Shown here: positions 54,512 to 63,631 of the stretch, piece after piece
Numbering within the stretch: the stretch's first letter is position 1
Layout: each line of letters opens with the position of its first letter
NCBI RefSeq assembly: GCF_015710575.1
Contig: NZ_CP065373.1
Coordinates: 1,426,001-1,490,000 of the forward strand
DNA: 64,000 nt
Direction: 5' to 3'
Source of the DNA: Mycolicibacterium mengxianglii
Lineage (GTDB): Bacteria > Actinomycetota > Actinomycetes > Mycobacteriales > Mycobacteriaceae
Notes under the pieces: generated by a model
Told to the model about the DNA's origin: nothing
The model's database searches: none
What the model saw: the letters and a program-made list of their open reading frames with translations, nothing else
Translations under genes and position numbers: made by a program

Positions 54512-55072
54512 ATGTCTGACCTCGCCGGTGTCGTACTGGCGGGAGGTGCGTCGCGGCGGATGGGCCGGGACAAAGCCACAGTGGTCGTCGACGGGCCGTC
54601 CGGGTCCAAGACGATGGTCGAACATGTGGTGGCCGCTTTGGCGGCCCGCTGCGATCCCCTTTTTGTCATTGCCGCACCTGGCCAGGCGCTGCCGGCTCTG
54701 CCGGCGACCATCCTGCGCGATGAGCTTCTGGGTGTGGGTCCGCTGTTGGCCACTGGCCGCGGTCTGCGTGCGGCTGCCGACGCCGGCGCCGAGTGGGCGT
54801 TCGTGTGTGCGGTGGACATGCCGCAGATGACCCCAGAGCTGATCGATGAGCTGGTCGAACACGTCGGAGCCGACGTGGTTCTGCCGTGGGACGGGCGTGA
54901 CCATTACCTGGCGGGGCTCTACCGGACTGCCCTGGCCGCCCGCATCGACGAGTTGATCCTGGCGGGGGAGCGCAGCATGCGTGCCCTTGCCGACACCGTC
55001 AATACTCAGCGCATTGTGATGCCGGAGTCGCCGGCGTTGGCCAACGTCAATACGGCGGCGCAGCTCAGCTAG
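54512..55072 (+). CDS. mobA: molybdenum cofactor guanylyltransferase MobA
   Basis: A 186-residue nucleotidyltransferase that adds GMP to Mo-molybdopterin, giving the MGD cofactor used by bis-MGD enzymes such as the FdhF-like protein at 21913-24243. The N-terminal GTP-binding motif [16 protein letters not shown] is at residues 6-21 and the Mg-binding [11 protein letters not shown] near 105. Order after korB matches Rv2453c. The start looks leaderless. Confidence 0.92.
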   Translation: MSDLAGVVLAGGASRRMGRDKATVVVDGPSGSKTMVEHVVAALAARCDPLFVIAAPGQALPALPATILRDELLGVGPLLATGRGLRAAADAGAEWAFVCAVDMPQMTPELIDELVEHVGADVVLPWDGRDHYLAGLYRTALAARIDELILAGERSMRALADTVNTQRIVMPESPALANVNTAAQLS

Positions 55073-55697
55073 CCCAGGCAAACTCGCCGCATTTGGTGAG
55101 TGGCGTCGCCATGGACAAGCCCTTCGACAGCGGTGGGAGACCGCCGCGGCTGCATCTGATGGTGCGGAATCTCAAATACCTTCTGCTGCACTACGTTCGG
55201 GTGTAACCGGGCTGATTCGGACGGAATCGCGCACCGGGCAACCCTTGTTTGCTGATTCAGCATCATGGTGATTTCTCACGTTCCGCTGGGACTGGAGCTT
55301 GCTCGGCTGAATGTCGCGCCTCAGGAACAGGGCACTTTACGAAGCGGAGAGGCCGGCGGCATCGAAAGATGCGGTAGTGCAGCATGATTCGTAATCAAAT
55401 TGCGCCTGAATATCGAATTGTGGTCGCTGTGAGCTACTTCGGCTCTCGATGTATCGACTCGGGCCCCATGTGGCCGAGATGTATGTAAAGCATTGCAGTG
55501 CAACGTATGTGGCAAACCGGGTGATTGAGATCCCCGCTGGCTCGGCTACCGCGTGTCAGCAAAGATGTTGACAGTGAACGCATTGTGCAATCCAAACCCG
55601 TCTTTTCACATGCGTAACTTCTTCACCAGCAGCCAATCTGGTTCCCGTGCAAATCAATTGGACCAGTTGTGCCGGGTGGTCTGGTTCACAAAATGGT

Positions 55698-55713
55698 GGT
55701 GAGTTGGGTCACC
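55698..55713. promoter_or_regulatory. CRP-type dyad upstream of rpf
   Basis: GGTGA-GTTGGG-TCACC contains the GTGA-N6-TCAC core of mycobacterial CRP (Rv3676-type) sites, perfectly symmetric in five-base arms. CRP control of another rpf gene (rpfA) is established in M. tuberculosis. Confidence 0.5.
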
Positions 55714-55734
55714 TTTGTGATGAACGTGAGGTGA

Positions 55735-55750
55735 GGGGGTACGTACCCCC
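55735..55750. promoter_or_regulatory. 16-bp perfect palindrome GGGGGTACGTACCCCC
   Basis: Perfect dyad 21 bp downstream of the CRP-like site and 344 bp upstream of the rpf start. I do not recognise the regulator; it could also form a hairpin. Confidence 0.5.
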
Positions 55751-56019
55751 AATTCGCCGTTGACCTGCGAAGACCGCTACGGAACTTTGCCGTTACCTGG
55801 CCGTGATCAAACCGAGACAAGCCGTTCGCTGATGTGACTCGCCGCGGATTCGCCCGTACGGTCCATTTGTCCCCAACGGGAGCAAACAATCACATAACCA
55901 GCAACCTTGCGTATGAGTGGGAGTGGTGCGGGCCGGACCGGCCCCGCCGCCGCTGAGCGAGAGCCAGTGGGCAATGCGCCTCCCCTGTTGTGCCTGACCG
56001 AGATGGCACGACCCGATGA

Positions 56020-56421
<402 letters not shown>

Positions 56422-56452
56422 AAAGATCCGATCCGTCCGAAGGATCCGAAAA

Positions 56453-56493
56453 GGCCGCCGTTGCTGGGCTTGCGCCCAGCCCGGCGGCCTTTT
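56453..56493. terminator. intrinsic terminator after rpf (bidirectional)
   Basis: GGCCGCCG / CGGCGGCC outer stem with an inner GCTGGGC / GCCCAGC stem and a 4-nt loop, flanked by AAAA on the left and TTTT on the right. It can terminate both rpf and the convergent monooxygenase gene. Confidence 0.88.
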
Positions 56494-56512
56494 CGATGCC
56501 GTCGACGACGAC

Positions 56513-57661
56513 TCAGTAGGGCAGTCGGAAGGCTGAGCCGGCTGCCACGGTCGCCAGGTGGCGGGTCAGTACTGCCTCGGGAATCAGCCCCGACGCGCGG
56601 CCCGCGAGCGCGCTGAGCGCGGCCGGACGCAGATTCAGCAATTTACCGATCAAGGCCGACTCGCGGACCAGCGATGTTGTCCGTGGCCGACGTGTGGCGG
56701 CGAAGTGCGAGAACGCTCCTGCTATGTCAGGAGCCTGCGCGACCAGGAATGCCAGGGTGGCGGCGTCTTCGAGGCCCTGGCAGCCGCCCTGGCCCAGGTG
56801 GGGCCGCATCGGATGGGCGGCGTCACCGACGAGGACGACCGGGCCTCGGGTCCACTGCCGCGCGGAAGCCCGGTCGTAGAGGTCGTTGCGCAGGACCTCT
56901 CCGGGCGCCGTCGCGCCGATGATGGCCGAGACCGGATCGGCCCACCCGCCGAACCTGGTCGCCAGATACGGCAGTTCTCCTTCGGGAGCGAACCTGCCTT
57001 CCGGCGCACGTTCTGATGCAAACCAGTAGGTGAGATCGTCTCCGAGGGGGACATGGCCCACCACCGCACCCGGTGCCAGCGTCTCTCCGGCCAATTCGGC
57101 GTCCAGACGGTACCGGGCGACTCCGCGCCATGCCGTGTAGCCCGCGTACCGGTGCGGCAGTGTTCCGTTGAGGTGTTGGGCCACGACGGAATGCGTGCCG
57201 TCGGCTCCGACCACCGCCGCGGCATGGATGTCGGAGTTGTCTGACAGCGACAGTCGGACGCCCTCGGCGGTCAGCAGCAGCGCAGTGACGGTGGTGCCGA
57301 AGCGGATCGTGCCCGGGGTCAGCGCGCCGGCGAGGATGTCGGCAAGGGTGCCTCGGCGAACCACGACCAGGGGTTCCCCGAGGGCTGTGGTCAGGCGTTC
57401 GGTCGCGGGCCTGCGCAGCCATGAGCCGTCGTACCAGCGCAACGCTCCGCCGGTGACCCGTCCGCCCGCGGCCCGTACCGCATCCCCGAGCCCGATCTCG
57501 TCGAGGGCCGCCAACGCGTTGGGCCAGATGCTGATGCCCGCGCCAGATGAGGTGTCGGTGCGTGCCTCGAGCACTGTGACCGAGCATCCCCGGCGTTGCA
57601 GTGCCGCGGCGGTGGCCAACCCGGCGATGCCCGCCCCGACGACGACGAACTGTTCGCTCAC
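56513..57661 (-). CDS. FAD-dependent monooxygenase (PHBH/UbiH-like)
   Basis: A 382-residue group A flavoprotein monooxygenase. The FAD ADP-binding motif VVVGAGIAGLATAAALQRRG is at residues 5-24, the DG motif VVGADGTHSVV near 157, and the GD motif VLVGDAAHPMRPHLGQGG near 285. It hydroxylates an aromatic or related small molecule using NAD(P)H; the substrate cannot be read from sequence. GTG at 57661 is six bases after a TACCGT -10 hexamer, so probably leaderless. Divergent from the dmm genes, which may share its control region. Confidence 0.87.
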   Translation of the reverse strand: MSEQFVVVGAGIAGLATAAALQRRGCSVTVLEARTDTSSGAGISIWPNALAALDEIGLGDAVRAAGGRVTGGALRWYDGSWLRRPATERLTTALGEPLVVVRRGTLADILAGALTPGTIRFGTTVTALLLTAEGVRLSLSDNSDIHAAAVVGADGTHSVVAQHLNGTLPHRYAGYTAWRGVARYRLDAELAGETLAPGAVVGHVPLGDDLTYWFASERAPEGRFAPEGELPYLATRFGGWADPVSAIIGATAPGEVLRNDLYDRASARQWTRGPVVLVGDAAHPMRPHLGQGGCQGLEDAATLAFLVAQAPDIAGAFSHFAATRRPRTTSLVRESALIGKLLNLRPAALSALAGRASGLIPEAVLTRHLATVAAGSAFRLPY

Positions 57662-57667
57662 CCGACG

Positions 57668-57673
57668 ACGGTA
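57668..57673 (-). promoter_or_regulatory. -10 element of a probable leaderless promoter (FAD monooxygenase)
   Basis: Minus-strand TACCGT, 6 nt, then GTG at 57661. Confidence 0.45.
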
Positions 57674-57807
57674 CGTCGCCGACGGCAGCTGCAATCTGTC
57701 AAGCGGCCGAGACGTCGGATTCACACCGACGAAACGAGGTGATGATTTCCTGACAGGCAACAACGTCTACCGGTGGTACGGCGTCGCAGCATTCGACGGA
57801 AGGCCCG

Positions 57808-58350
57808 ATGAAACCCGACCTGGAGTTGACCAGCGTGCCGACCTGGGCCACCACCGCCTGCCGGCCCAGCGCGGACCTGACGGGAAAATACTGGACGATC
57901 GTCGGCTTCGGAGCCGAAGCAGAGCCCATGGTGGGCACCTGGACCGCGCAGCTGTCCGGGGTTGACTCGCAGGCCGCCATCCGAATCCACAGAGTCGGAG
58001 CTCACGACGACGCGGCGGCCGCCGCGGCGGTGTCCTCTGATCTGGGTGATGCGGTGGTGGGCTGGCGGCTGATGATTGCCGGGCCGGCGGATGCCTGCCT
58101 GCGACTGCGGGCGCATGCGTTGCGGTCCGGGGTGGCCGACGACGAGATGCTGGTGGCCAGCACCTCCGTGGGAGTCCGTGAAGTCGTGTGCGTGCACTGC
58201 GGTGTGCGCACTCGTACGGCCGCGGACCTCGAGGGTGTGGTTGCATGCACCGGCTGTCGCCGCAATCTCTTTGTCTACTACCACGTTTCACGTCTGAAAG
58301 GCGCCCACCTGGGGTTCATGGTGGACGCCGAGAAGGTGAGTTCGCGGTGA
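57808..58350 (+). CDS. DmmA-family subunit of dimethylamine monooxygenase
   Basis: A 180-residue protein with an N-terminal alpha/beta domain (residues 1-120) and a C-terminal zinc-ribbon: C128-x2-C131 and C147-x2-C150, then YYHVSRLKGAHLGFM. This layout matches the DmmA-like accessory subunit of heme-dependent secondary-amine N-demethylases. It may bind zinc and channel the one-carbon product. The next gene starts inside its stop codon (GTGA), so it is tightly coupled to the reductase subunit. Subunit letters differ between organisms, so I leave the symbol blank. Confidence 0.75.
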   Translation: MKPDLELTSVPTWATTACRPSADLTGKYWTIVGFGAEAEPMVGTWTAQLSGVDSQAAIRIHRVGAHDDAAAAAAVSSDLGDAVVGWRLMIAGPADACLRLRAHALRSGVADDEMLVASTSVGVREVVCVHCGVRTRTAADLEGVVACTGCRRNLFVYYHVSRLKGAHLGFMVDAEKVSSR

Positions 58351-59291
58351 CCACCCTGGAACTGGTGGTCCGCGCCGTCGACGACAGTGTGCCCGGAATC
58401 CGCACGCTGACCCTCGCTCGGACCGACGGGGCAGAATTGCCGTCATTCACCCCGGGCAGCCATATCGTCATCGAGTGCGCTGGTCCAAAGGGTTTGGCCA
58501 ATGCCTACTCGCTGACATCGGACAGCGTGGCGCCCCACGAGTATGTGGTGTCGGTCCTGGAATGCCCGGGCGGCGCCGGCGGCTCGCACTGGATTCACCA
58601 CGAACTGGCGGTCGGGGACAGCGTCGTCACCCGCCCGCCTCGCAGCGCATTCGCCCCGGTGCTGCGGGCGCGCCGGCACCTGCTGATCGCCGCCGGCATC
58701 GGCATCACTCCGATGGTGTCGCATCTGCGCAGCGCACAGCGATGGGGACGGCAGGTTGCGGTGCTGTATCTGCACCGGGAAGGCCGGGGTGCCTACGTCG
58801 AGGAGGTCAAATCCCTCACCGACGAGGCCCGGATCTATACCGAGCGCTCGTCATTCCTGGCGGACTTACCGGCCACCCTGGCCGGCCAGCCTTTCGGCAC
58901 CCACCTCTATGTGTGTGGCCCGGGCCCGTTCATCGACGATGTGGTGGCCTCGGCAGGGGCGTGGGGTTGGCCCACGAGTCGCATTCACCTGGAGCGCTTC
59001 GGTATCGATGCTCTAGACCCCGGGGAGCCGTTCGAGGTCACGCTGGCTGGTAGTGGTGAGACTTTTGTCGTCGCGTCCGGAGCCTCACTACTGGAGACGC
59101 TCGAGGCGCGGGGCCACGACATTCCCAACCTGTGCCGCCGGGGCGTGTGCGGGGAGTGCCGGATCGCGGTGTCAGGTGGGCTGATTCTGCACCGCGACCT
59201 CTATCTGTCCGACGCCGAGAAAGAGGCCGGCGACTCCCTGATGAGCTGCGTGTCGCGGGCTACGGGCGACCGCTTGGAACTGTCCCTGTGA
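58347..59291 (+). CDS. PDR/VanB-type reductase with C-terminal [2Fe-2S] (amine N-demethylase reductase)
   Basis: A 314-residue phthalate-dioxygenase-reductase-type protein. The FMN-binding barrel has NAYSLTSD (about residue 53, RxYS-like), the NAD(P)-binding domain GIGITPMVSHLRS (about 118) and YVCGPGPFIDDV (about 190). The C-terminal plant-type ferredoxin domain has CRRGVCGEC plus a distal Cys in LMSCVSRA. It passes electrons from NAD(P)H to the heme subunit encoded next. GTG at 58347 overlaps the DmmA-like stop. Confidence 0.88.
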   Translation: MTTLELVVRAVDDSVPGIRTLTLARTDGAELPSFTPGSHIVIECAGPKGLANAYSLTSDSVAPHEYVVSVLECPGGAGGSHWIHHELAVGDSVVTRPPRSAFAPVLRARRHLLIAAGIGITPMVSHLRSAQRWGRQVAVLYLHREGRGAYVEEVKSLTDEARIYTERSSFLADLPATLAGQPFGTHLYVCGPGPFIDDVVASAGAWGWPTSRIHLERFGIDALDPGEPFEVTLAGSGETFVVASGASLLETLEARGHDIPNLCRRGVCGECRIAVSGGLILHRDLYLSDAEKEAGDSLMSCVSRATGDRLELSL

Positions 59292-59306
59292 TCAAAGGAC
59301 CCGCAC

Positions 59307-60308
59307 GTGACATTGACTCCTGAGCTGATCTCAGCTCCAGACCTGTTGTCCACCTTCCCTTTTCCGTTCGCCGCCGACACCTACCGTTACAGCACGAACG
59401 TCGAGCCCGCCGGCAGTGCGGTGCTCACCCCGGCCGGACAGTGGGGCCGGCGGGTCATCGACATCGACAGCGAGTACGAGCGCGAACTCGCCGAACGACA
59501 GCGTGTCCTGGCGCAGGACCCCAGCCGATGCACCGTGCTGCCGCACATGCGGACCGCCTGCTGGGACGTCATGTTGACATTGATGACCGAGATGGCGACC
59601 GCCTACCCCGACTCGATGTCACTGACTCGGGAGGGGCCCACCTGGCGCTGGCGCAACGAAAGAATCGGATTGGCAGCTGATTTCGTCATCGGTGAGGAGT
59701 CGACCTTGCCCGCCGAGCCATTGGCGTTCATCGCCGCGCAGGTGCAGGAGGACATCGTGCTGCTGGACCAGCGCGACGGCGACCTGTTCGGTGACGCGGG
59801 TGTGGTGACGTTTGCCGCCGATTGGTCGTTTGGCTTCGACGTCGGGATGACCTTCCTGGAAATCCACGGCCCCGTGCCGCGGCTGCGTGAAACCGGTGTG
59901 ATCACCCGGGCTCGGGAGTTCCTGATGCGACTGCAACCCAATGAAACCTATCGCCGCACCAACTGGTCGATGACCGTGGGTCGGCGGCTCGACGTCTCCA
60001 CCGAGCGCTATCCCGAGTGGGGACCGGAACGGGCAAGGATCGGTACGGCCGATGATGAGACCTTCGGCCGGCTGGTGCATTTGCGGGTGGAGGTCCAGCA
60101 CCTGATTCGGCTGCCGGAATCGGGTGCCATCTGTTTTCTGATCCGCACCTACATGCTGCCGCTGGCGGACCTGGTCACCATCGAGCCCTGGCGCGCCCGT
60201 GCTGCCGCCGTGATCGCCGAGTTGCCGGACGACATGGCCGAATACAAAGGCATCAGCTCCTACCGCGACCGTGCTGTGCAGTGGCTGCACGCTCGCGCCC
60301 CGAAGTAG
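59307..60308 (+). CDS. heme-dependent oxidative N-demethylase (DUF3445) subunit
   Basis: A 333-residue protein of the DUF3445/heme-dependent oxidative N-demethylase family, the catalytic subunit of dimethylamine monooxygenase. Typical segments are FPFPFAADTYRYSTNVEPA at the N-terminus, GADW-like TFAADWSFGFDVGMTFLEIH (about 172-190, His near the heme) and NWSMTVGRRLDV (about 215). With the two preceding genes it would oxidise dimethylamine (or another secondary amine) to methylamine and formaldehyde using O2 and NAD(P)H. Start GTG/ATG near 59307, 15 nt after the reductase. Confidence 0.83.
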   Translation: MTLTPELISAPDLLSTFPFPFAADTYRYSTNVEPAGSAVLTPAGQWGRRVIDIDSEYERELAERQRVLAQDPSRCTVLPHMRTACWDVMLTLMTEMATAYPDSMSLTREGPTWRWRNERIGLAADFVIGEESTLPAEPLAFIAAQVQEDIVLLDQRDGDLFGDAGVVTFAADWSFGFDVGMTFLEIHGPVPRLRETGVITRAREFLMRLQPNETYRRTNWSMTVGRRLDVSTERYPEWGPERARIGTADDETFGRLVHLRVEVQHLIRLPESGAICFLIRTYMLPLADLVTIEPWRARAAAVIAELPDDMAEYKGISSYRDRAVQWLHARAPK

Positions 60309-60320
60309 CCCATAGACAGA

Positions 60321-60355
60321 AACTCGCGCGTTCCCTCCGAGGAAACGCGCGAGTT
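60321..60355. terminator. hairpin between the convergent dmm and amt operons
   Basis: Perfect 12-bp arms AACTCGCGCGTT / AACGCGCGAGTT with an 11-nt loop, between the N-demethylase stop (60308) and the small membrane protein stop (60373). Short A/T runs only; suited to both strands. Confidence 0.8.
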
Positions 60356-60372
60356 CCTGGCCGCTCGCGAGG

Positions 60373-60591
60373 TCAGTACACAGGTGGTTCGCCCTCGGCG
60401 GCGGGTCCCGCTTCGATCGGCGTGTGCTCGATGATCGCCTTGTAGGCCCGGTTCTCGTGCTGGATCATCCGGACGAAGAACCCGATGAAGAGCAGCACCG
60501 CGAGGATGAACGCGATCCACACGCCGAGTGAGTAGCCACCGAACGTGAATACCACCGTCGCATCGTCATAGGAATCGATCGGACTGAACAT
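60373..60591 (-). CDS. small membrane protein encoded with the Amt transporter
   Basis: A 72-residue protein with a single membrane helix at about residues 20-42 (YSLGVWIAFILAVLLFIGFF) and a charged C-terminal tail. Its ATG is the base after the amt stop codon, so it is translated from the same message. I do not recognise a named family. A transporter-associated accessory or regulatory subunit is inferred from linkage only. Confidence 0.7.
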   Translation of the reverse strand: MFSPIDSYDDATVVFTFGGYSLGVWIAFILAVLLFIGFFVRMIQHENRAYKAIIEHTPIEAGPAAEGEPPVY

Positions 60592-61926
60592 CTACTTCCT
60601 CTCCTCCAGGACAACAACTGCGTGGACTCCGTTTGCCGGCATCGAGGTGACCGGAATGCCTTCCGGGTACGGGGTGGCCGGGACCTCGGTCAAATCGAGG
60701 CCTTGCAATTCGACCTCTGCCGGAATGCGCAGCATTCCCACCTTCTTCATGAGTAGCGAGACCAGGTAGGCGGGGATGAACCCCAGGGCGGCGAACACCA
60801 CCGCACCAATTGCCTGGCCCCAGAATGAAATCGACGGATTGCCATCGGTATTCGGGTAGCCCGCGAGGAAGATGCCGGCCATCAGCACGGAGTACAGTCC
60901 GATACCGCCGTGGACGGTGACCGCACCCACCACGTCGTCGATCTTGAACTTCTCCATGAGCTTTCCGAAGTAGGGGATCAGTGCGCCCGCGCCCAGCGCG
61001 ATGATGAAGCCCAGGGCCGGATGGTAGAGGTCCATACCGGAGGCGACGCCGATGACACCGGCCAGGCCGCCGGAGATCGTCCAGAACGGTTCGCCCCGCG
61101 AGGTGACGTAGGCACCGATGATGCCACCGGCCAGTCCCATCAGTGTGTTGAAGGCGAAGGCCGACAACGTGGTTGGGCTGCCGTAAATGGTCGCGTATCC
61201 GTCGGGACCGTAGATGACGCAGCCCATCAGGAAGCCGAAGAAACCGGTGAAGATGAGCATCAGTCCCAGCATTGTCAACGGCAGGTTGTGCGGCCGGATG
61301 GTGACCGCAGTGCCGTCTTCGCGGAATTTGCCGATCCGTGGGCCGAGGTTGATCAGCACGCCGAGAGTGGCGAAACCGGCGATCATGTGCACGCAGCCGG
61401 CGGCACCGACATCATGGAAACCGAGCTCGGTGAGCATCCAGCCGGCCCCGTGCCAGCCCCAGGCCGCGCCGATGATCCAGACGACCGATCCGACGAGCAC
61501 CGTCAGGACGAGGAACGCGCTGGTGCGAATGCGCTCCAGCACAGCGCCGGACATGATCGACCCGGTGGTGGCGGCGAACAGTGCGAACGCACCCCAGAAG
61601 ATGCCACTGGCGGGGTCGGCGATATTGGGTCCCATGTTGTCGCTCCACGGCAGAGCGGCCTTGGCCGCGTCCGTCATCTCGATGAAGCCACTGGGCATCG
61701 CGTTGTAAAGGAACCATCCGACGAAAAAGAAGGACGCGACGATCGTCGCGAAGGCCAACAGGTTCTTCATCGCCGTTGCCAGTACGTTCTTGGAGCGTGA
61801 GGCGCCCACTTCGTACGCGAGGAAGCCGGCGTGGATGAGCATCATCAGGGCGATGGACATCCAGTAGAAGAACTCGTTGTTGACCGCAGTCATGGACGAC
61901 AGTGCGTCCTCGACTTCAGGTGTCAC
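60592..61926 (-). CDS. amt: ammonium transporter (Amt family)
   Basis: A 444-residue Amt/Rh channel with about 11 membrane helices. The twin pore histidines are present: His in GCVHMIAGFATLG (about residue 181) and His in TVHGGIGLYSVL (about 337), as is the gating Trp region GAAWGWHGAG. The sequence belongs to a divergent Amt branch, less similar to AmtB, which is often next to GlnT/GmaS-type synthetases. It would take up ammonium or methylammonium. It is divergent from the synthetase gene, and a GlnR-type sequence lies 35 bp upstream. Confidence 0.9.
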   Translation of the reverse strand: MTPEVEDALSSMTAVNNEFFYWMSIALMMLIHAGFLAYEVGASRSKNVLATAMKNLLAFATIVASFFFVGWFLYNAMPSGFIEMTDAAKAALPWSDNMGPNIADPASGIFWGAFALFAATTGSIMSGAVLERIRTSAFLVLTVLVGSVVWIIGAAWGWHGAGWMLTELGFHDVGAAGCVHMIAGFATLGVLINLGPRIGKFREDGTAVTIRPHNLPLTMLGLMLIFTGFFGFLMGCVIYGPDGYATIYGSPTTLSAFAFNTLMGLAGGIIGAYVTSRGEPFWTISGGLAGVIGVASGMDLYHPALGFIIALGAGALIPYFGKLMEKFKIDDVVGAVTVHGGIGLYSVLMAGIFLAGYPNTDGNPSISFWGQAIGAVVFAALGFIPAYLVSLLMKKVGMLRIPAEVELQGLDLTEVPATPYPEGIPVTSMPANGVHAVVVLEERK

Positions 61927-61960
61927 AGGAACCTCCGCCTATATTTCGTGAACACGTGTG

Positions 61961-61977
61961 GTTTCTCCAGAGTGTTC
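61961..61977 (-). promoter_or_regulatory. candidate GlnR box upstream of amt
   Basis: On the minus strand GAACACTCTGGAGAAAC fits gnTnAC-n6-GnAAC with one mismatch (A for T). Nitrogen control of this amt locus by GlnR is reported for M. smegmatis as I recall. Confidence 0.5.
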
Positions 61978-62176
61978 GGGGGGTACTGCGGGTTTACGAG
62001 GCTTGACGCTAGCTGTGAGGATGTGTCCCGACTGTCACGGCGCGTTAATTTGCCGTGAAGTCGTGCGCGCGAGAACAAGCAACGTCGATGTCCCCGGTCA
62101 TGGTCGGCCGGAAACGTTTCCGAGCCCGGCTGTGGTCTGCGCACCGCCGCGGCCCGAGACCTGAATCTCATGACGT
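61978..62176. other. amt-gmaS divergent regulatory region
   Basis: Part of a 330-bp gene-free spacer between divergent nitrogen genes, with no coding signal; two GlnR-type sites flank it. Confidence 0.5.
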
Positions 62177-62193
62177 CGTCACGTGTGCGTAAC
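62177..62193 (+). promoter_or_regulatory. candidate GlnR box upstream of gmaS/glnT
   Basis: CGTCACGTGTGCGTAAC matches TnAC-n6-GTAAC of the GlnR consensus (one mismatch at the first G), 63 nt before the start codon. Confidence 0.6.
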
Positions 62194-62256
62194 GAGGCCG
62201 TGTTTACCTTCGGTGTACATCATCTACCCATAAGAAACTGCGGAAGGGGTGGCCGA

Positions 62257-63588
62257 ATGGCAGCTCCCACAGGTCTGGCGCAGGCGGCGAAGGAGTCGGG
62301 GACCCGGTTCATCCTCGCCCTGTTCGTCGATCTGCGCGGCAAGCCGTGTGCCAAACTCGTGCCCGTCGAAGCAGTCGAGCAGTTGGCTACCGAGGGCGTC
62401 GGTTTCGCCGGCTACGCGGTGGGCGCCATCGGCCAGGAACCCAAAGACCCTGATCTGATGGCCATTCCGGACCCGGCGTCGTTCACCCCGATCCCGTTCA
62501 TCAAGGACGGGTTGGCCATCGTGCACTGCGACCCCCATGTCGAGGGCAAGCCGTGGCCATTCGCACCACGGGTCATCCTGAAGTCGATGTTGCGGCGGGC
62601 GGCCGACAGTGACCTGACCGCCTACGTCGGCGCTGAGGTCGAATACTTCCTGCTGCGCCGCGACGCGGAGGGCACCTTGCATACCGCGGATCCGGGCGAT
62701 GTCGCGGACCAGCCCTGTTACGACGCCCGCGGAGTCACCCGCATGTTCGACCACCTCTCCGGAATCTCCACAGCGATGAACTCCCTGGGCTGGGGCAACT
62801 ATGCCAACGACCACGAAGACGGCAACGGCCAGTTCGAGCAGAACTTCACCTACTCCGATGCCTTGACCACCGCCGACCGGGTGGTGACGCTGCGCTACCT
62901 GCTGACGATGCTGGCCGAGCAGCGCGGCATGATCGCCACGTTCATGGCCAAGCCGTTCGGCGACCACACCGGCAGCGGCTTGCACCTGCACATGTCACTG
63001 CGCGGAAAAGACGACGCCACAGTGTTTCCCGCCGTCGCCGACACACCTGACCCGCGAGGGCTGGGGCTTTCGCCCACCGCATACAGCTTCCTGGCCGGCA
63101 TTCTGGAACACGCATGCGCATTGCAGGCCGTGGTGGCTCCCACTGTCAACTCCTACAAGCGCACCGGCGCGGTCGCGACCACCTCGGGCGCCAGTTGGGC
63201 GCCACGGCACGCCACCTACGGCGGCAACGACCGAACCCATTACATCCGGGTCCCCGACGATCAGCGCATCGAACTGCGCGGTCCGGACGGCTCGGCCAAT
63301 CCGTACCTGGCGATCGCGGCAGCTCTGGGCGCCGGGCTGGACGGCATCAAGCGCAATCTGGATCCGGGCGAACCCGGCGCGTCGACCGCGCAACGGCTGC
63401 AACCACTTCCGTTGACGCTCCTGCATGCCATCGATGCCCTCGAGGCCGACGACGTGATCCTCGGCGCACTCGACGGCGCGGGGGAGGGGGTTGGCAAGTA
63501 CTTCGCCAACCTCAAACGGGAGGAGTTCTTCTCCTGGCATCGCGAAGTGACGCCGTGGGAGATCGACCGTTACCTGCAGGCGTTCTGA
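62257..63588 (+). CDS. GlnT/GmaS-type glutamine synthetase family ligase
   Basis: A 443-residue glutamine-synthetase-fold ligase of the GlnT class, whose characterised members include gamma-glutamylmethylamide synthetase (GmaS). Motifs are VGAEVEYFLL (about residue 124), GNGQFEQNFTYSDAL (about 188), PFGDHTGSGLHLHMSL (about 231) and NDRTHYIRVPDDQRIELRGPDGSANPYLA (about 325, the nucleotide/Arg site). It joins glutamate to ammonium or methylamine with ATP. The downstream amidotransferase and upstream Amt plus amine demethylase favour methylamine. ATG at 62257 after GGAAGGGG. Confidence 0.85.
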   Translation: MAAPTGLAQAAKESGTRFILALFVDLRGKPCAKLVPVEAVEQLATEGVGFAGYAVGAIGQEPKDPDLMAIPDPASFTPIPFIKDGLAIVHCDPHVEGKPWPFAPRVILKSMLRRAADSDLTAYVGAEVEYFLLRRDAEGTLHTADPGDVADQPCYDARGVTRMFDHLSGISTAMNSLGWGNYANDHEDGNGQFEQNFTYSDALTTADRVVTLRYLLTMLAEQRGMIATFMAKPFGDHTGSGLHLHMSLRGKDDATVFPAVADTPDPRGLGLSPTAYSFLAGILEHACALQAVVAPTVNSYKRTGAVATTSGASWAPRHATYGGNDRTHYIRVPDDQRIELRGPDGSANPYLAIAAALGAGLDGIKRNLDPGEPGASTAQRLQPLPLTLLHAIDALEADDVILGALDGAGEGVGKYFANLKREEFFSWHREVTPWEIDRYLQAF

Positions 63589-63631
63589 GGCGCTGCTTTC
63601 CGACCCGCTCTGCGGCACAAGGAGATTGTTG

